Below, piece by piece: positions 14,991 through 24,350 of a stretch of DNA of 64,000 bases. Position numbers and translations under genes: made by a program. Position 1 is the first letter of the stretch; the number at the start of each line of letters is the position of its first letter. The notes under the pieces were generated by a model that had not been told where the DNA came from, did no database searches, and worked only from the letters and a program-made list of their open reading frames with translations. This DNA comes from Pseudomonas azerbaijanoccidentalis (lineage in GTDB: Bacteria > Pseudomonadota > Gammaproteobacteria > Pseudomonadales > Pseudomonadaceae): contig NZ_JAHSTU010000007.1 in NCBI RefSeq assembly GCF_019145495.1, forward strand, positions 1-64,000, in the 5' to 3' direction.

Positions 14991-16433
14991 CTACAGCAGG
15001 AAGATCGTTGCCAACCCCAGGAAAATGAAGAAGCCCCCACTGTCAGTCATGGCAGTAATCATGACGCTGGCTCCCATCGCAGGGTCGCGCCCAAGGCGCG
15101 CCAGTGTCATCGGAATCAAAACCCCCATCAACGCTGCGAGCAGCAAGTTAAGCGTCATGGCGGCCGTCATTACCACGCCCAGGGACCAACTCCCATAAAG
15201 CAGATACGCGACAACACCAATAACCCCTCCCCAGATCACACCGTTAATCAGTGCAACCGCCAATTCCTTGCGCATAAGCCGCGAGGTATTACCTGTGCTC
15301 ACCTGGTCCAACGCCATGGCGCGAACAATCATGGTGATGGTCTGGTTACCAGAGTTACCACCGATACCCGCCACGATGGGCATCAATGCTGCCAACGCCA
15401 CTAGCTTCTCGATGGAGCCTTCGAACAGGCCAATCACTCGAGAGGCCACGAAAGCGGTGATCAGGTTCACGGCCAGCCAGGCCCAACGGTTGCGCAGCGA
15501 CTTCCAGACTGACGCGAAAATATCTTCCTCTTCACGCAGACCCGCCATGTTGAGAACTTCGCTTTCGCTCTCTTCACGAATCAGGTCGACCATTTCATCG
15601 ATGGTCAGTCGACCAATCAGCTTGCCGTTTTTGTCGACGACGGGCGCCGAAATCAAGTCGTAACGCTCGAACGCCTGCGCAGCGTCGTAGGCATCTTCAT
15701 CCGGATGAAAGCTCACCGGATCGCTGGCCATGACTTCAGAAACCTGCTTTTCCGGATCGTTGACCAGCAAGCGCTTGATTGGCAGCACGCCTTTGAGGAC
15801 GCCGTCATAATCAACAACGAATAGCTTGTCCGTGTGACCCGGCAATTCTTTGAGGCGACGCAGGTAGCGCAACACCACCTCGAGACTGACATCCTCACGG
15901 ATCGTCACCATCTCGAAGTCCATCAGCGCACCGACCTGCTCCTCATCATAGGAAAGGGCTGAACGCACACGCTCGCGCTGCTGGTTATCCAGGGTCTCCA
16001 TCAGCTCATGGACGACATCTCGCGGCAGCTCGGAAGCCAGGTCAGCAAGTTCGTCGGCATCCATGTCCTTGGCCGCAGCCAGGAGCTCATGATCGTCCAT
16101 ATCGGCGATCAGGGTTTCACGAACGGAATCGGATACTTCGAGAAGAATGTCGCCGTCGCGATCGGCTTTTACCAACTGCCAAAGCGTCAGACGATCGTCC
16201 AGCGGCAGAGCTTCAAGGATGTAGGCGACGTCGGCGGAGTGCAGATCATCGAGCTTGCGTTGCAACTCGACGAGGTTCTGCCGGTGGACCAGGTTCTCGA
16301 CCCGGTCATGATGCGGACCTTCCTGGCGATGGGTCAGGTCTTCAACCACTCGCTGACGCTGCAACAGCTCAACTACTTGAGCCAGGCGGTCCTGCAAGCT
16401 TTCTTGTGTTTTCTTTACTTCAACTTCAGACAT
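14991..16433 (-). CDS. mgtE: MgtE family magnesium transporter
   Basis: 480 residues from MSEVEVKKTQESLQDRL (ATG at 16433). It has the superhelical MgtE N domain (about residues 30-130), two CBS domains (about 135-260: SEVMASDPVSFHPDEDAYDA and LIGRLTIDEMVDLI), and five membrane helices from about residue 285 with the pore signature MPIVAGIGGNSGNQTITMIV. It is an inner-membrane Mg2+ channel gated by cytosolic Mg2+ through the N and CBS domains. Full length for the family, monocistronic. Confidence 0.95.
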   Translation of the reverse strand: MSEVEVKKTQESLQDRLAQVVELLQRQRVVEDLTHRQEGPHHDRVENLVHRQNLVELQRKLDDLHSADVAYILEALPLDDRLTLWQLVKADRDGDILLEVSDSVRETLIADMDDHELLAAAKDMDADELADLASELPRDVVHELMETLDNQQRERVRSALSYDEEQVGALMDFEMVTIREDVSLEVVLRYLRRLKELPGHTDKLFVVDYDGVLKGVLPIKRLLVNDPEKQVSEVMASDPVSFHPDEDAYDAAQAFERYDLISAPVVDKNGKLIGRLTIDEMVDLIREESESEVLNMAGLREEEDIFASVWKSLRNRWAWLAVNLITAFVASRVIGLFEGSIEKLVALAALMPIVAGIGGNSGNQTITMIVRAMALDQVSTGNTSRLMRKELAVALINGVIWGGVIGVVAYLLYGSWSLGVVMTAAMTLNLLLAALMGVLIPMTLARLGRDPAMGASVMITAMTDSGGFFIFLGLATIFLL

Positions 16434-16753
16434 AGGCGAACTCCACTCCCAGCAGCGGGGCACGCCGGAAGGATCAATCAGTCAATTCATGATTGGAAAA
16501 ACGGGGTTTTGAGTAACTACTGGGTAAGTCCATGGAGGTATTCCACAAGCCCCGGCGGGGCTGACGGGCGCAATGATACACCGCTTGGCGGTTTGAAATG
16601 TTAAAAAATCGCGGCTGAAACAAGCGCTTGCAAGACAAACTTGAGCACTGTCCTGATCCTTCAAAGTACGACGACGCATCCTGAAAAGAAAACACACGAC
16701 CCGAGCAAAAGGTGACGACTACGCTAAAAAGAAATCGTCATGGAGGACGCTTG

Positions 16754-17275
16754 ATGTCAGCTTACGTACGCTATTTGTTACTGATCGCCCTGCTCTGCAA
16801 AACGGCGACGGCAGCCGCCACCACCATCCACAGATGCGAAGCAACCAACGGGCGCATCACCTTCACAACCCTCAGCTGTACAGCTGATGAGAGCCTTTCG
16901 ATACACGAAGTCCGTACGTATTCGCCAGGTACCGAACCACTCGCCCTCATGCCCGGGCCCGAGTCTCGCGCCTCATCCGGTTCAAAAAGCAAAGGAAGCA
17001 ACCCAACCATTGTCGGAAAGAGCGAAGACGGCTGCGGGAATCTGATCAGCGCCAGAGAACGGCGTGAAGCGATCATCAATCAGCGAGTAGTCGCCGGCAT
17101 GAGCCAGCAGGATGTCGAAAGTGCGCTAGGCAAGCCAGACACGATCAGTATTCGCAATTCGAGTACGAGCTATCGCTACGAAAGCAAGCGAGGACGCCGC
17201 GCACAAATCGAATTCGATGAAAGAGGATGCACGAAAGGAAAAGCCAAATCCCAGACGGCAAAAAGCCCGCATTAA
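16754..17275 (+). CDS. Exported SmpA/BamE-like envelope protein with DUF4124-like N-terminus
   Basis: 173 residues from the ATG at 16754, chosen because GGAGG lies eight bases upstream. Signal peptide about residues 1-22 (ending ATAAA). Next is a DUF4124-like part with IHRCEATNGRITFTTLSC. The C-terminal part (VVAGMSQQDVESALGKPDTI then SYRYE) is like the SmpA/OmlA fold of BamE. Periplasmic or outer-membrane-associated; exact role unknown. The 320-bp gap before it holds a short GC-rich inverted repeat (AGCCCC/GGGGCT) and nothing else I can name. Confidence 0.75.
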   Translation: MSAYVRYLLLIALLCKTATAAATTIHRCEATNGRITFTTLSCTADESLSIHEVRTYSPGTEPLALMPGPESRASSGSKSKGSNPTIVGKSEDGCGNLISARERREAIINQRVVAGMSQQDVESALGKPDTISIRNSSTSYRYESKRGRRAQIEFDERGCTKGKAKSQTAKSPH

Positions 17276-17287
17276 ATGCGGGCTTTC
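17262..17287 (+). terminator. Terminator overlapping a stop codon
   Basis: AGCCCGCATT pairs with AATGCGGGCT; the TAA stop of the preceding gene lies at the loop. A short T run follows. Confidence 0.75.
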
Positions 17288-17294
17288 TGTTGTA

Positions 17295-17371
17295 TGGTGC
17301 ACTCGACAGGATTCGAACCTGTGACCGCTCGGTTCGTAGCCGAGTACTCTATCCAGCTGAGCTACGAGTGC
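17295..17371 (-). tRNA. tRNA-Arg, anticodon ACG (copy 1)
   Basis: 77 nt with encoded CCA. Acceptor GCACTCG pairs with CGAGTGC; the anticodon loop CTACGAA gives ACG, which becomes ICG after editing and reads CGU/CGC/CGA. Identical in sequence to the copy at 17443-17519. Confidence 0.97.
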
Positions 17372-17442
17372 ATTTGTGTTTTTATACCAGGTCACAACTG
17401 GTTGAAGCCAAGTTATTCGCATCACTGCAAACAACTCTTAAA

Positions 17443-17519
17443 TGGTGCACTCGACAGGATTCGAACCTGTGACCGCTCGGTTCGTAGCCGAGTACTCTAT
17501 CCAGCTGAGCTACGAGTGC
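17443..17519 (-). tRNA. tRNA-Arg, anticodon ACG (copy 2)
   Basis: 77 nt, identical to 17295-17371, 71 bp upstream of it in the transcription direction. A tandem duplicate, probably expressed from one precursor with the tRNA-Ser. Confidence 0.97.
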
Positions 17520-17626
17520 ATTTGTTGCCGCGCATTATAGGCCGTCTAATCTCTATGTCAAACACTTTTTCTAGTAATTTCAACAACTTACCGAAGAAGC
17601 CAGATTACAACGTACTAAGCAAATAA

Positions 17627-17717
17627 TGGCGGAGAACGGGGGATTCGAACCCCCGACACCCTTGTGAGGTGTACTCCCTTAGCAGGGGAGCGCCTTCGGC
17701 CACTCGGCCAGCTCTCC
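17627..17717 (-). tRNA. tRNA-Ser, anticodon GCU
   Basis: 91 nt with encoded CCA and the long variable arm of serine tRNAs (TACACCTC/GGGTGT region). Acceptor GGAGAGC pairs with the 3' TTCTCC side; anticodon loop CTGCTAA gives GCU. First of the leftward tRNA group, just downstream of rsmA. Confidence 0.96.
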
Positions 17718-17779
17718 GCAACACGGGGCGTATATTAACCAGCTTCTTCCCCGTTTGCAAACATAAAAAACGATAAAAA

Positions 17780-17968
17780 TTAATGGCTTGGTTCTTCGTC
17801 CTTCTCTTTCTTGATGCGCAGGTAGATTTCCTCTCGGTGGACAGCTACCTCTTTCGGGGCGTTGACCCCAATACGCACTTGATTTCCTTTGACGCCGAGC
17901 ACGGTTACGGTGATTTCGCCATCACCAATAATCAGGCTTTCTGCGCACCGACGAGTCAGAATCAGCAT
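17780..17968 (-). CDS. rsmA: Carbon storage regulator RsmA/CsrA
   Basis: 62 residues, MLILTRRCAESLIIGDGEIT, the complete CsrA-family beta fold including the RNA-binding VHREEIYLRI with its conserved Arg. It binds GGA loops in mRNA leaders to control secondary metabolism, motility and biofilm, and is itself titrated by the RsmX/Y/Z RNAs. Placed between lysC and the tRNA-Ser, as I recall from other pseudomonads. Confidence 0.97.
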   Translation of the reverse strand: MLILTRRCAESLIIGDGEITVTVLGVKGNQVRIGVNAPKEVAVHREEIYLRIKKEKDEEPSH

Positions 17969-18118
17969 ACCTTTCTCCTCACGCCTTACATTTCAGGGAC
18001 AACAGTCTGCAAAAAAAAGGCACTCGACCTACAGCCAAACCGGCCGAAGTCCTACATGCCTGAGTATTGACTAGCGCGAGCAAAAGAACAGCCTGAGGGT
18101 CGCGCCTTTCAAAAAAAC

Positions 18119-18145
18119 AAAGGGCGCGGTCAGACCGCGCCCTTT
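18119..18145 (-). terminator. lysC terminator
   Basis: A 13-bp perfect stem (AAAGGGCGCGGTC and its complement) with a one-base centre, and a T-run on the minus strand made by the A-run at 18111-18120. It ends the lysC transcript. Confidence 0.85.
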
Positions 18146-18155
18146 GGCAAACGCA

Positions 18156-19397
18156 TCACTCGCCCTGGCGGGCCGGTGCGTCCAGTTCGAAAGCTGTGTG
18201 CAGGGCGCGCACAGCCAGTTCCAGGTATTTCTCTTCGATCACTACGGAGACTTTGATTTCCGAAGTCGAGATCATCTGGATGTTGATGCTTTCCTTGGCC
18301 AGGGATTCGAACATACGGCTGGCTACGCCTGCGTGAGAGCGCATGCCAACGCCGACGATCGATACCTTGGCGATCTTGGTGTCGCCGACAACTTCACGGG
18401 CACCCAGCTCGCCCGCGGTTTTTTCCAGCACGGCTTGCGCCGCCTGATAGTCGTTGCGGTGCACGGTGAAGGTGAAGTCGGTGGTGTTATCGTGCGCAAC
18501 GTTCTGCACGATCATGTCGACTTCGATGTTCGCGGCACTGATCGGGCCGAGAATCTTGAAGGCAACGCCCGGGATGTCTGGCACGCCACGGATGGTCAGC
18601 TTGGCTTCATCGCGGTTGAAAGCGATACCGGAAATGATCGGCTGTTCCATGGTTTCCTCTTCATCAATAGTAATGAGGGTGCCCGGACCCTCCTTGAAGC
18701 TGTGCAATACGCGCAGCGGGACGTTGTACTTGCCGGCAAACTCGACCGCTCGGATCTGCAACACCTTGGAACCGAGGCTGGCCATTTCCAGCATCTCTTC
18801 GAAGGTAATCTTCTCCAGGCGCTGGGCCACTGACACCACACGCGGGTCAGTGGTGTAAACACCGTCGACGTCGGTGTAGATCTGGCATTCATCAGCCTTC
18901 AGGGCTGCTGCCAGCGCCACACCGGTGGTGTCGGAGCCGCCACGACCGAGGGTGGTGATGTTGCCGTGCTCGTCAACGCCCTGGAAACCGGCGACAACCA
19001 CCACGCGACCGGCCTTCAGGTCACCGCGAATCTTCTGGTCATCAATCTGCAAGATACGCGCTTTATTGTGCGCGCTATCGGTCAGAATTCGAACCTGGTT
19101 ACCGGTATAGGACACCGCTGGCACGCCGCGCTTCATCAACGCCATGGCCAACAGTGCAATCGTCACCTGCTCACCGGTGGAAACGATCACATCCAGTTCA
19201 CGGGGAACCGGTTGATCTTCGCCACTGATTTGCTTGGCCAGATCGATCAGACGGTTGGTTTCGCCGCTCATTGCAGACAGCACAACCACCAGGTCATCGC
19301 CGGCATCGCGGAATTTCTTAACCTTGTCGGCGACCTGCTCGATTCTCTCGACAGTGCCGACCGAGGTGCCTCCAAATTTCTGTACGATCAAAGCCAT
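18156..19397 (-). CDS. lysC: Aspartate kinase
   Basis: 413 residues from the ATG at 19397 (MALIVQKFGGTSVG, the kinase start motif KFGGTS). The amino-acid kinase domain runs to about residue 245 and is followed by two ACT domains for allosteric feedback by lysine and threonine. It phosphorylates aspartate, the first step to lysine, threonine, methionine and diaminopimelate. Downstream of alaS by about 90 bp and probably partly co-transcribed with it. Confidence 0.97.
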   Translation of the reverse strand: MALIVQKFGGTSVGTVERIEQVADKVKKFRDAGDDLVVVLSAMSGETNRLIDLAKQISGEDQPVPRELDVIVSTGEQVTIALLAMALMKRGVPAVSYTGNQVRILTDSAHNKARILQIDDQKIRGDLKAGRVVVVAGFQGVDEHGNITTLGRGGSDTTGVALAAALKADECQIYTDVDGVYTTDPRVVSVAQRLEKITFEEMLEMASLGSKVLQIRAVEFAGKYNVPLRVLHSFKEGPGTLITIDEEETMEQPIISGIAFNRDEAKLTIRGVPDIPGVAFKILGPISAANIEVDMIVQNVAHDNTTDFTFTVHRNDYQAAQAVLEKTAGELGAREVVGDTKIAKVSIVGVGMRSHAGVASRMFESLAKESINIQMISTSEIKVSVVIEEKYLELAVRALHTAFELDAPARQGE

Positions 19398-19488
19398 TTC
19401 AAAGCCGCCTCTGCCCATGAAGGGCGCCCAAATAATCACTCAAACAGCGTTCCGGCCCGCCACTAGACTGCGGGCCGGAGGCACTGCC

Positions 19489-22107
19489 TTATAAACCCTG
19501 CTCTACAAACGGAACGGCCAGAGCCAGTGCTGCATCCAGTGCGCCGGCGTCGGTACCGCCGCCTTGCGCCATGTCTGGACGACCACCGCCCTTCCCGCCC
19601 ACTGCCGCAGCGGCTTGCTTCATCAAATCACCGGCTTTGAGTTGGCCAGTCAGGTCTTTGGTTACGCCTGCAACCAGAACGACCTTTTCCTCATGGACAC
19701 TGCCGAGCAGGATCACTGCGCGGCCGAGTTTGTTTTTCAGTTGATCGACCAGCGCCAGCAGCGCTTTGCCGTCCTGACCGTCCAGACGCACGGCCAGCAC
19801 TTTCACATCCTTGACGTCCAGCGCTTGAGACGACAGATCGTCGCCCGCCGCACTGGCAGCCTTGGCTTGCAACTGCTCGAGTTGCTTCTCCAACAGACGG
19901 TTGCGCTCCAGCACAGCCGACAGCTTGTCGATCAGGTTGTCGCGGCTGCCCTTGACCAGGGTGGCCGCTTCCTTGAGTTGTTCTTCAGCTGCGTTCAAGT
20001 AAGCCAGTGCCGCAGCGCCGGTGACGGCTTCAATACGACGCACACCCGAAGCCACACCGCCTTCGCTGATGATTTTCAGCAGGCCGATGTCGCCGGTACG
20101 GTTGGCGTGGATACCGCCGCACAGCTCGACGGAGAAGTCGCCACCCATGCTCAGCACGCGCACGTTGTCGCCGTACTTCTCGCCGAACAGCGCCATGGCA
20201 CCTTTTTGCTTGGCGGTTTCGATGTCGGTTTCTTCGGTTTCAACGGCAGAGTTCTTGCGAATCTCGGCGTTGACGATGTCTTCCAGTGCCTTGATCTGCT
20301 CAGGCTTGATCGCTTCGAAGTGGCTGAAGTCGAAACGCAGGCGCTGACTGTCGACCAACGAACCTTTCTGCTGAACGTGCTCGCCCAGCACTTTGCGCAA
20401 TGCAGCGTGCAGCAAGTGGGTGGCCGAGTGGTTCAGCGAAGTGGCGTGACGCACGTCAGCCTCGACGTGGGTTTCCACTGGAGCGCCAACGATCAGGCTG
20501 CCCGAGGCCAGCACGCCGTGGTGCAGGAACGCGCCGCCGGTCTTGGTGGTGTCACGCACGTCAAAACGGGCATTGCCAGCCTGCAGGTAACCGCAATCAC
20601 CGACCTGACCGCCGGATTCGGCGTAGAACGGCGTCTTGTCGAGAACGATCACGCCCTCATCGCCTTCGCTCAGTACGTCGACCGATTGGCCGTCTTTGTA
20701 CAGGGCAACGATTTTTGCCGAACCGCGGGTATCGGTGTAGCCGGTGAACTCGGTGGCCACGTCAACCTTGACCAGGGTGTTGTAGTCCAGGCCGAACGAA
20801 CTGGCCGAACGCGCACGAACACGCTGGGCTTCCATCTCACGTTCGAAACCGACTTCGTCGATGGTCAGCTCGCGCTCGCGGGCGATGTCGGCGGTCAGGT
20901 CCATCGGGAAACCGTAAGTGTCGTAGAGCTTGAACACCACGTCGCCCGGCACCACGGTACCTTTGAGTTCGGCCAGGTCCTGCTCCAGAATTTTCAGGCC
21001 GTGCTCCAAAGTCTTGGAAAACTGTTCTTCTTCGGCCTTGAGTACGCGCTCGATGTTGCTCTGTTGCTTTTTCAGTTCCGGGAACGCTTCGCCCATCTCG
21101 GCAACCAGTGCAGCAACGATCTTGTAGAAGAAGCTACCGGTGGCGCCCAGCTTGTTACCGTGGCGGCAAGCACGACGAATGATCCGGCGCAGCACGTAGC
21201 CCCGGCCTTCATTGGACGGCAGAACACCGTCAGCGATGAGGAAACCGCACGAACGGATATGGTCGGAAACAACTTTCAGCGAAGACTGATCGCCATTTTC
21301 ACAACCGATCGCCGCGGCAGACGCGCTCAACAGGTTCTTGAACAGGTCGATTTCGTAGTTGGAGTTGACGTGCTGCATCACCGCACTGATCCGCTCCAGG
21401 CCCATGCCGGTATCGACCGATGGCGCTGGCAACGGATGCAACACGCCATCGGCGGTGCGGTTGAACTGCATGAATACGTTGTTCCAGATCTCGATGTAGC
21501 GGTCGCCGTCTTCTTCAGGCGAGCCCGGTGGACCGCCCCAGATGTGGTCGCCGTGATCGTAGAAAATCTCGGTGCATGGGCCACACGGGCCGGTATCGCC
21601 CATGGTCCAGAAGTTGTCGGACGCGTATGGCGCGCCCTTGTTGTCGCCGATGCGGATCATGCGCTCGACCGGCACGCCGATTTCTTTGGTCCAGATGTCA
21701 TACGCTTCATCGTCCGAGGCGTAGACGGTGACCCAGAGTTTTTCCTTCGGCAGTTTCAGAACGCCGGTCAGGAAGGTCCAGGCGAAGGTAATCGCATCGT
21801 GCTTGAAATAGTCACCGAAGCTGAAGTTACCGAGCATTTCGAAGAATGTGTGGTGACGAGCGGTATAACCGACGTTTTCCAGGTCACTGTTCTTACCACC
21901 GGCACGCACGCATTTCTGGCTGCTGGTGGCGCGGGTGTATGCACGCTTTTCCTGGCCCAGGAAGCAGTCCTTGAACTGGTTCATCCCCGCGTTAGTGAAC
22001 AGCAGGGTTGGGTCGTTGCCCGGAATCAAAGAGCTGGAGGCTACACGGGTGTGGCCTTGCTCTTCGAAGAAGCGAAGGAAGGCTTCACGGATTTCTGCGC
22101 TTTTCAT
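19489..22107 (-). CDS. alaS: Alanyl-tRNA synthetase
   Basis: 872 residues from the ATG at 22107. The catalytic class II core is at the N-terminus (MKSAEIREAFLRFFEEQGHT, TNAGMNQFKD). The editing domain carries HSATHLLH and the C-terminal zinc-binding residues ELCGGIHANRTG; the C-Ala domain ends with QGGGTDAGAL. Cytosolic; charges tRNA-Ala and clears mischarged Ser/Gly. Full length. A very long open frame on the other strand is a codon-bias shadow. Confidence 0.98.
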   Translation of the reverse strand: MKSAEIREAFLRFFEEQGHTRVASSSLIPGNDPTLLFTNAGMNQFKDCFLGQEKRAYTRATSSQKCVRAGGKNSDLENVGYTARHHTFFEMLGNFSFGDYFKHDAITFAWTFLTGVLKLPKEKLWVTVYASDDEAYDIWTKEIGVPVERMIRIGDNKGAPYASDNFWTMGDTGPCGPCTEIFYDHGDHIWGGPPGSPEEDGDRYIEIWNNVFMQFNRTADGVLHPLPAPSVDTGMGLERISAVMQHVNSNYEIDLFKNLLSASAAAIGCENGDQSSLKVVSDHIRSCGFLIADGVLPSNEGRGYVLRRIIRRACRHGNKLGATGSFFYKIVAALVAEMGEAFPELKKQQSNIERVLKAEEEQFSKTLEHGLKILEQDLAELKGTVVPGDVVFKLYDTYGFPMDLTADIARERELTIDEVGFEREMEAQRVRARSASSFGLDYNTLVKVDVATEFTGYTDTRGSAKIVALYKDGQSVDVLSEGDEGVIVLDKTPFYAESGGQVGDCGYLQAGNARFDVRDTTKTGGAFLHHGVLASGSLIVGAPVETHVEADVRHATSLNHSATHLLHAALRKVLGEHVQQKGSLVDSQRLRFDFSHFEAIKPEQIKALEDIVNAEIRKNSAVETEETDIETAKQKGAMALFGEKYGDNVRVLSMGGDFSVELCGGIHANRTGDIGLLKIISEGGVASGVRRIEAVTGAAALAYLNAAEEQLKEAATLVKGSRDNLIDKLSAVLERNRLLEKQLEQLQAKAASAAGDDLSSQALDVKDVKVLAVRLDGQDGKALLALVDQLKNKLGRAVILLGSVHEEKVVLVAGVTKDLTGQLKAGDLMKQAAAAVGGKGGGRPDMAQGGGTDAGALDAALALAVPFVEQGL

Positions 22108-22253
22108 TAGGTTCTTCCACGGAGGCTGCGGCCAAAGGCCTGTTCGAAACGTCAACAGACGAAGCGACGGCAAAGGGCCGCATTATATCGGCCCTGCGCG
22201 CGGGGTACAGCGTGTTTATACGATAGAAACGGTCAATTGGACGGCTAACGCTA

Positions 22254-23258
22254 TCACTTGCGCGAAAAGTCGACGAATGTCGCGACGACCTGCTCGATTT
22301 GCGCCCGGCTGACGTCCATGTGCGTCACCAGGCGCAGACGAGCGGCGGCACTGAGCTTGATGCCTCGTTCGGCAGCGAACGACTTGATCGCCTCGGCCTT
22401 GTCGCCCATTGAGACGTAAACCATGTTGGTCTGTACCGGCTCGACTTCGTAGCCCGCCTCACGCAAGCCTTCAGCCAGCAACTGTGCATTGGCGTGGTCG
22501 TCGGCCAGGCGCTGAACGTTGTGATCCAGTGCATAAAGGCCTGCCGCCGCGAGAATCCCGGCTTGGCGCATCCCGCCGCCGACCATCTTGCGCAAGCGCC
22601 GGGCCTTGGCGATCAACTCAGCCGAGCCGCACAACACCGAACCCACTGGCGCGCCCAGGCCTTTGGACAGGCACACCGAGACGGAATCGAAATGCTGAGC
22701 AATTTCCCGCGCATCAACGCCTAGCTTGACCGCTGCGTTGTAGAGCCGTGCGCCATCCAGGTGCAACTGCAACCCGTGCTCACGGGTGAAACTACGCGCC
22801 CGGGCCAGGTATTCCAGTGGCAGAACCTTGCCTTGCATGGTGTTTTCCAGCGCCAGCAGACGAGTGCGGGCGAAATGGAAGTCGTCCGGTTTGATCGCGG
22901 CGGCGACCTGCGCCAGGTCCAGCGAACCATCGGCCTGCACTTCCAGCGGCTGCGGCTGGATCGAACCGAGCACTGCCGCCCCGCCACCTTCGTACTTATA
23001 GGTGTGGGCCTGCTGCCCGACGATGTATTCGTCGCCGCGTTCGCAATGGGCCATCAAGCCCAGCAGATTGCTCATGGTGCCGGTCGGCACAAACAGGGCG
23101 GCGGCGAAACCTAGGCGTTTGGCCAGTTCGGTTTCCAGGCGGTTGACCGTCGGATCTTCACCATAAACGTCATCCCCGGTGGTGGCGGTGGTCATCGCGT
23201 CGAGCATGCCGGCGGTAGGTTGGGTGACGGTGTCGCTGCGAAGATCGATAACGCTCAT
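22254..23258 (-). CDS. ltaE: Low-specificity L-threonine aldolase
   Basis: 334 residues of the fold-type I PLP family: DLRSDTVTQPTAGMLDAM start motif, HLDGARLYNA, and the PLP lysine in CLSKGLGAPVGSVLCG. It cleaves L-threonine and L-allo-threonine to glycine and acetaldehyde in the cytosol. The gene is 146 bp upstream of alaS on the same strand. Length is standard. Confidence 0.93.
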   Translation of the reverse strand: MSVIDLRSDTVTQPTAGMLDAMTTATTGDDVYGEDPTVNRLETELAKRLGFAAALFVPTGTMSNLLGLMAHCERGDEYIVGQQAHTYKYEGGGAAVLGSIQPQPLEVQADGSLDLAQVAAAIKPDDFHFARTRLLALENTMQGKVLPLEYLARARSFTREHGLQLHLDGARLYNAAVKLGVDAREIAQHFDSVSVCLSKGLGAPVGSVLCGSAELIAKARRLRKMVGGGMRQAGILAAAGLYALDHNVQRLADDHANAQLLAEGLREAGYEVEPVQTNMVYVSMGDKAEAIKSFAAERGIKLSAAARLRLVTHMDVSRAQIEQVVATFVDFSRK

Positions 23259-23457
23259 GAATCTGGCCTCGGTAAGCAGGGGAAATCCCTTTCAGAAAGA
23301 ATTACTGCGGTCATGCCGGTGAATATTCAACCCTTGCGCACGGATAATGCCCATTAATACAGCGAAATACTCGATGACAATCATCTGAAAGCATCGATGC
23401 ACGCGTAGGAAATATGTGATAAAAACGCTGCGCCGCCAAACATTCTGGCGGCAAAAA

Positions 23458-23623
23458 CGTTCTCAGGGCGGGGTGCAACTCCCCACCGGCGGTAATTGCG
23501 CGCAATGCGCATAGCCCGCGAGCGCTTGGCGGCGACACTGTTTCGGCGGTGATTGGCGGCAAGGTCAGCAGACCCGGTGTGATCCCGGGGCCGACGGTCA
23601 TAGTCCGGATGAAGAGAGAACGG
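23458..23623 (+). ncRNA. FMN riboswitch (RFN element)
   Basis: Contains the hallmark conserved parts: TCAGGGCGGGGTGCAA, TCCCCACCGGCGGTAA, AGCCCGCGAGCGC, AGCAGACCCGGTG, GGCCGACGGTCATAGTCCGG and the closing GAAGAGAGAACG. It senses flavin mononucleotide and lies about 105 bp before the lumazine synthase gene, which it should repress when FMN is abundant. Confidence 0.97.
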
Positions 23624-23727
23624 GATTGGCGCCAAAGGGCCGTCCGCAGGCATTCGTGCCGGCGTGCATACCCTTAAATCCCATTCGATTCATATGCCCT
23701 GTTTTTTACACAAACAGGAGTCAGAAC

Positions 23728-24240
23728 ATGCAACCCACCGCAATCGACAGCAAAAGCAAAAACCATCAGGGCGAGCGCGTTGCGTTCATCCAGGCCTGCT
23801 GGCACAAGGATATCGTTGATCAGAGCCGTAAAGGCTTTCTCGCCGAGATGATTGCCCAGGGTTACCAAGAGTCCGACATCGATTTCTTCGAAGTGGGCGG
23901 CGCCTTTGAAATGCCCCTGCACGCCAAGTTGCTGGCCAAGACTGGTCGTTATTCAGGCATCGTCGCAGCAGCCCTCGTGGTGGATGGCGGCATCTACCGT
24001 CACGATTTCGTCGCCCAATCGGTTGTCAGCGGCCTGATGCAGGTTCAGCTGGAAACCGAAGTGCCGGTGTTCTCGGTGTCCCTGACCCCGCACCACTTCC
24101 ATGCCGGCGAAGAACTGCATCACAAGTTCTTCTTCGATCACTTCGTGCACAAAGGCCAGGAAGCGGCGAAGACGTGTGCGGATACGCTGATGAAGATCCG
24201 CTCGCTACGTCGCACCGAGCCGCGTGCGGTAGCCGTCTAA
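23728..24240 (+). CDS. ribH: 6,7-dimethyl-8-ribityllumazine synthase, type II
   Basis: 170 residues from the ATG at 23728 with AGGAG seven bases upstream. It matches the Brucella RibH2-like lumazine synthases: RVAFIQACWHKDIVDQSRKG, VGGAFEMPLHAKLLAKTG, AALVVDGGIYRHDFVAQSVV and HHFHAGEELHHKFFFDHFVH. The enzyme condenses 5-amino-6-ribitylamino-uracil with dihydroxybutanone phosphate in riboflavin synthesis. It is a single gene under the FMN riboswitch and likely a second copy beside the main rib operon elsewhere. Confidence 0.9.
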   Translation: MQPTAIDSKSKNHQGERVAFIQACWHKDIVDQSRKGFLAEMIAQGYQESDIDFFEVGGAFEMPLHAKLLAKTGRYSGIVAAALVVDGGIYRHDFVAQSVVSGLMQVQLETEVPVFSVSLTPHHFHAGEELHHKFFFDHFVHKGQEAAKTCADTLMKIRSLRRTEPRAVAV

Positions 24241-24250
24241 GCCCGCAAAA

Positions 24251-24344
24251 CCCTGTAGGAGCTGACGAGTGCAACGAGGCTGCGATCTTTTGATCTGCAA
24301 GAATCAAGATCAAAAGATCGCAGCCTTCGGCAGCTCCTACAGGG
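24251..24344. repeat. REP/REPIN-type inverted pair (TGTAGGAGCTGC family)
   Basis: Two inverted copies of the fluorescent-Pseudomonas element containing CTGTAGGAGCTG and GGCTGCGATCTTTTGATC, here about 20 bp apart, forming a long hairpin between ribH and astE. Similar pairs occur at 38689-38777 and 45793-45875. It may also help end transcription of both convergent genes. Confidence 0.88.
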
Positions 24345-24350
24345 ACTGTG

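Noticed and set aside
17227..17626. Open frames across the two tRNA-Arg genes
   Set aside because: They translate tRNA sequence twice over because the tRNA genes are identical; not real proteins.
19564..22110. 848-codon open frame on the plus strand opposite alaS
   Set aside because: High-GC codon bias of alaS keeps the antisense frame open. The minus-strand protein is a complete AlaS with all motifs; the antisense product has no recognisable features.
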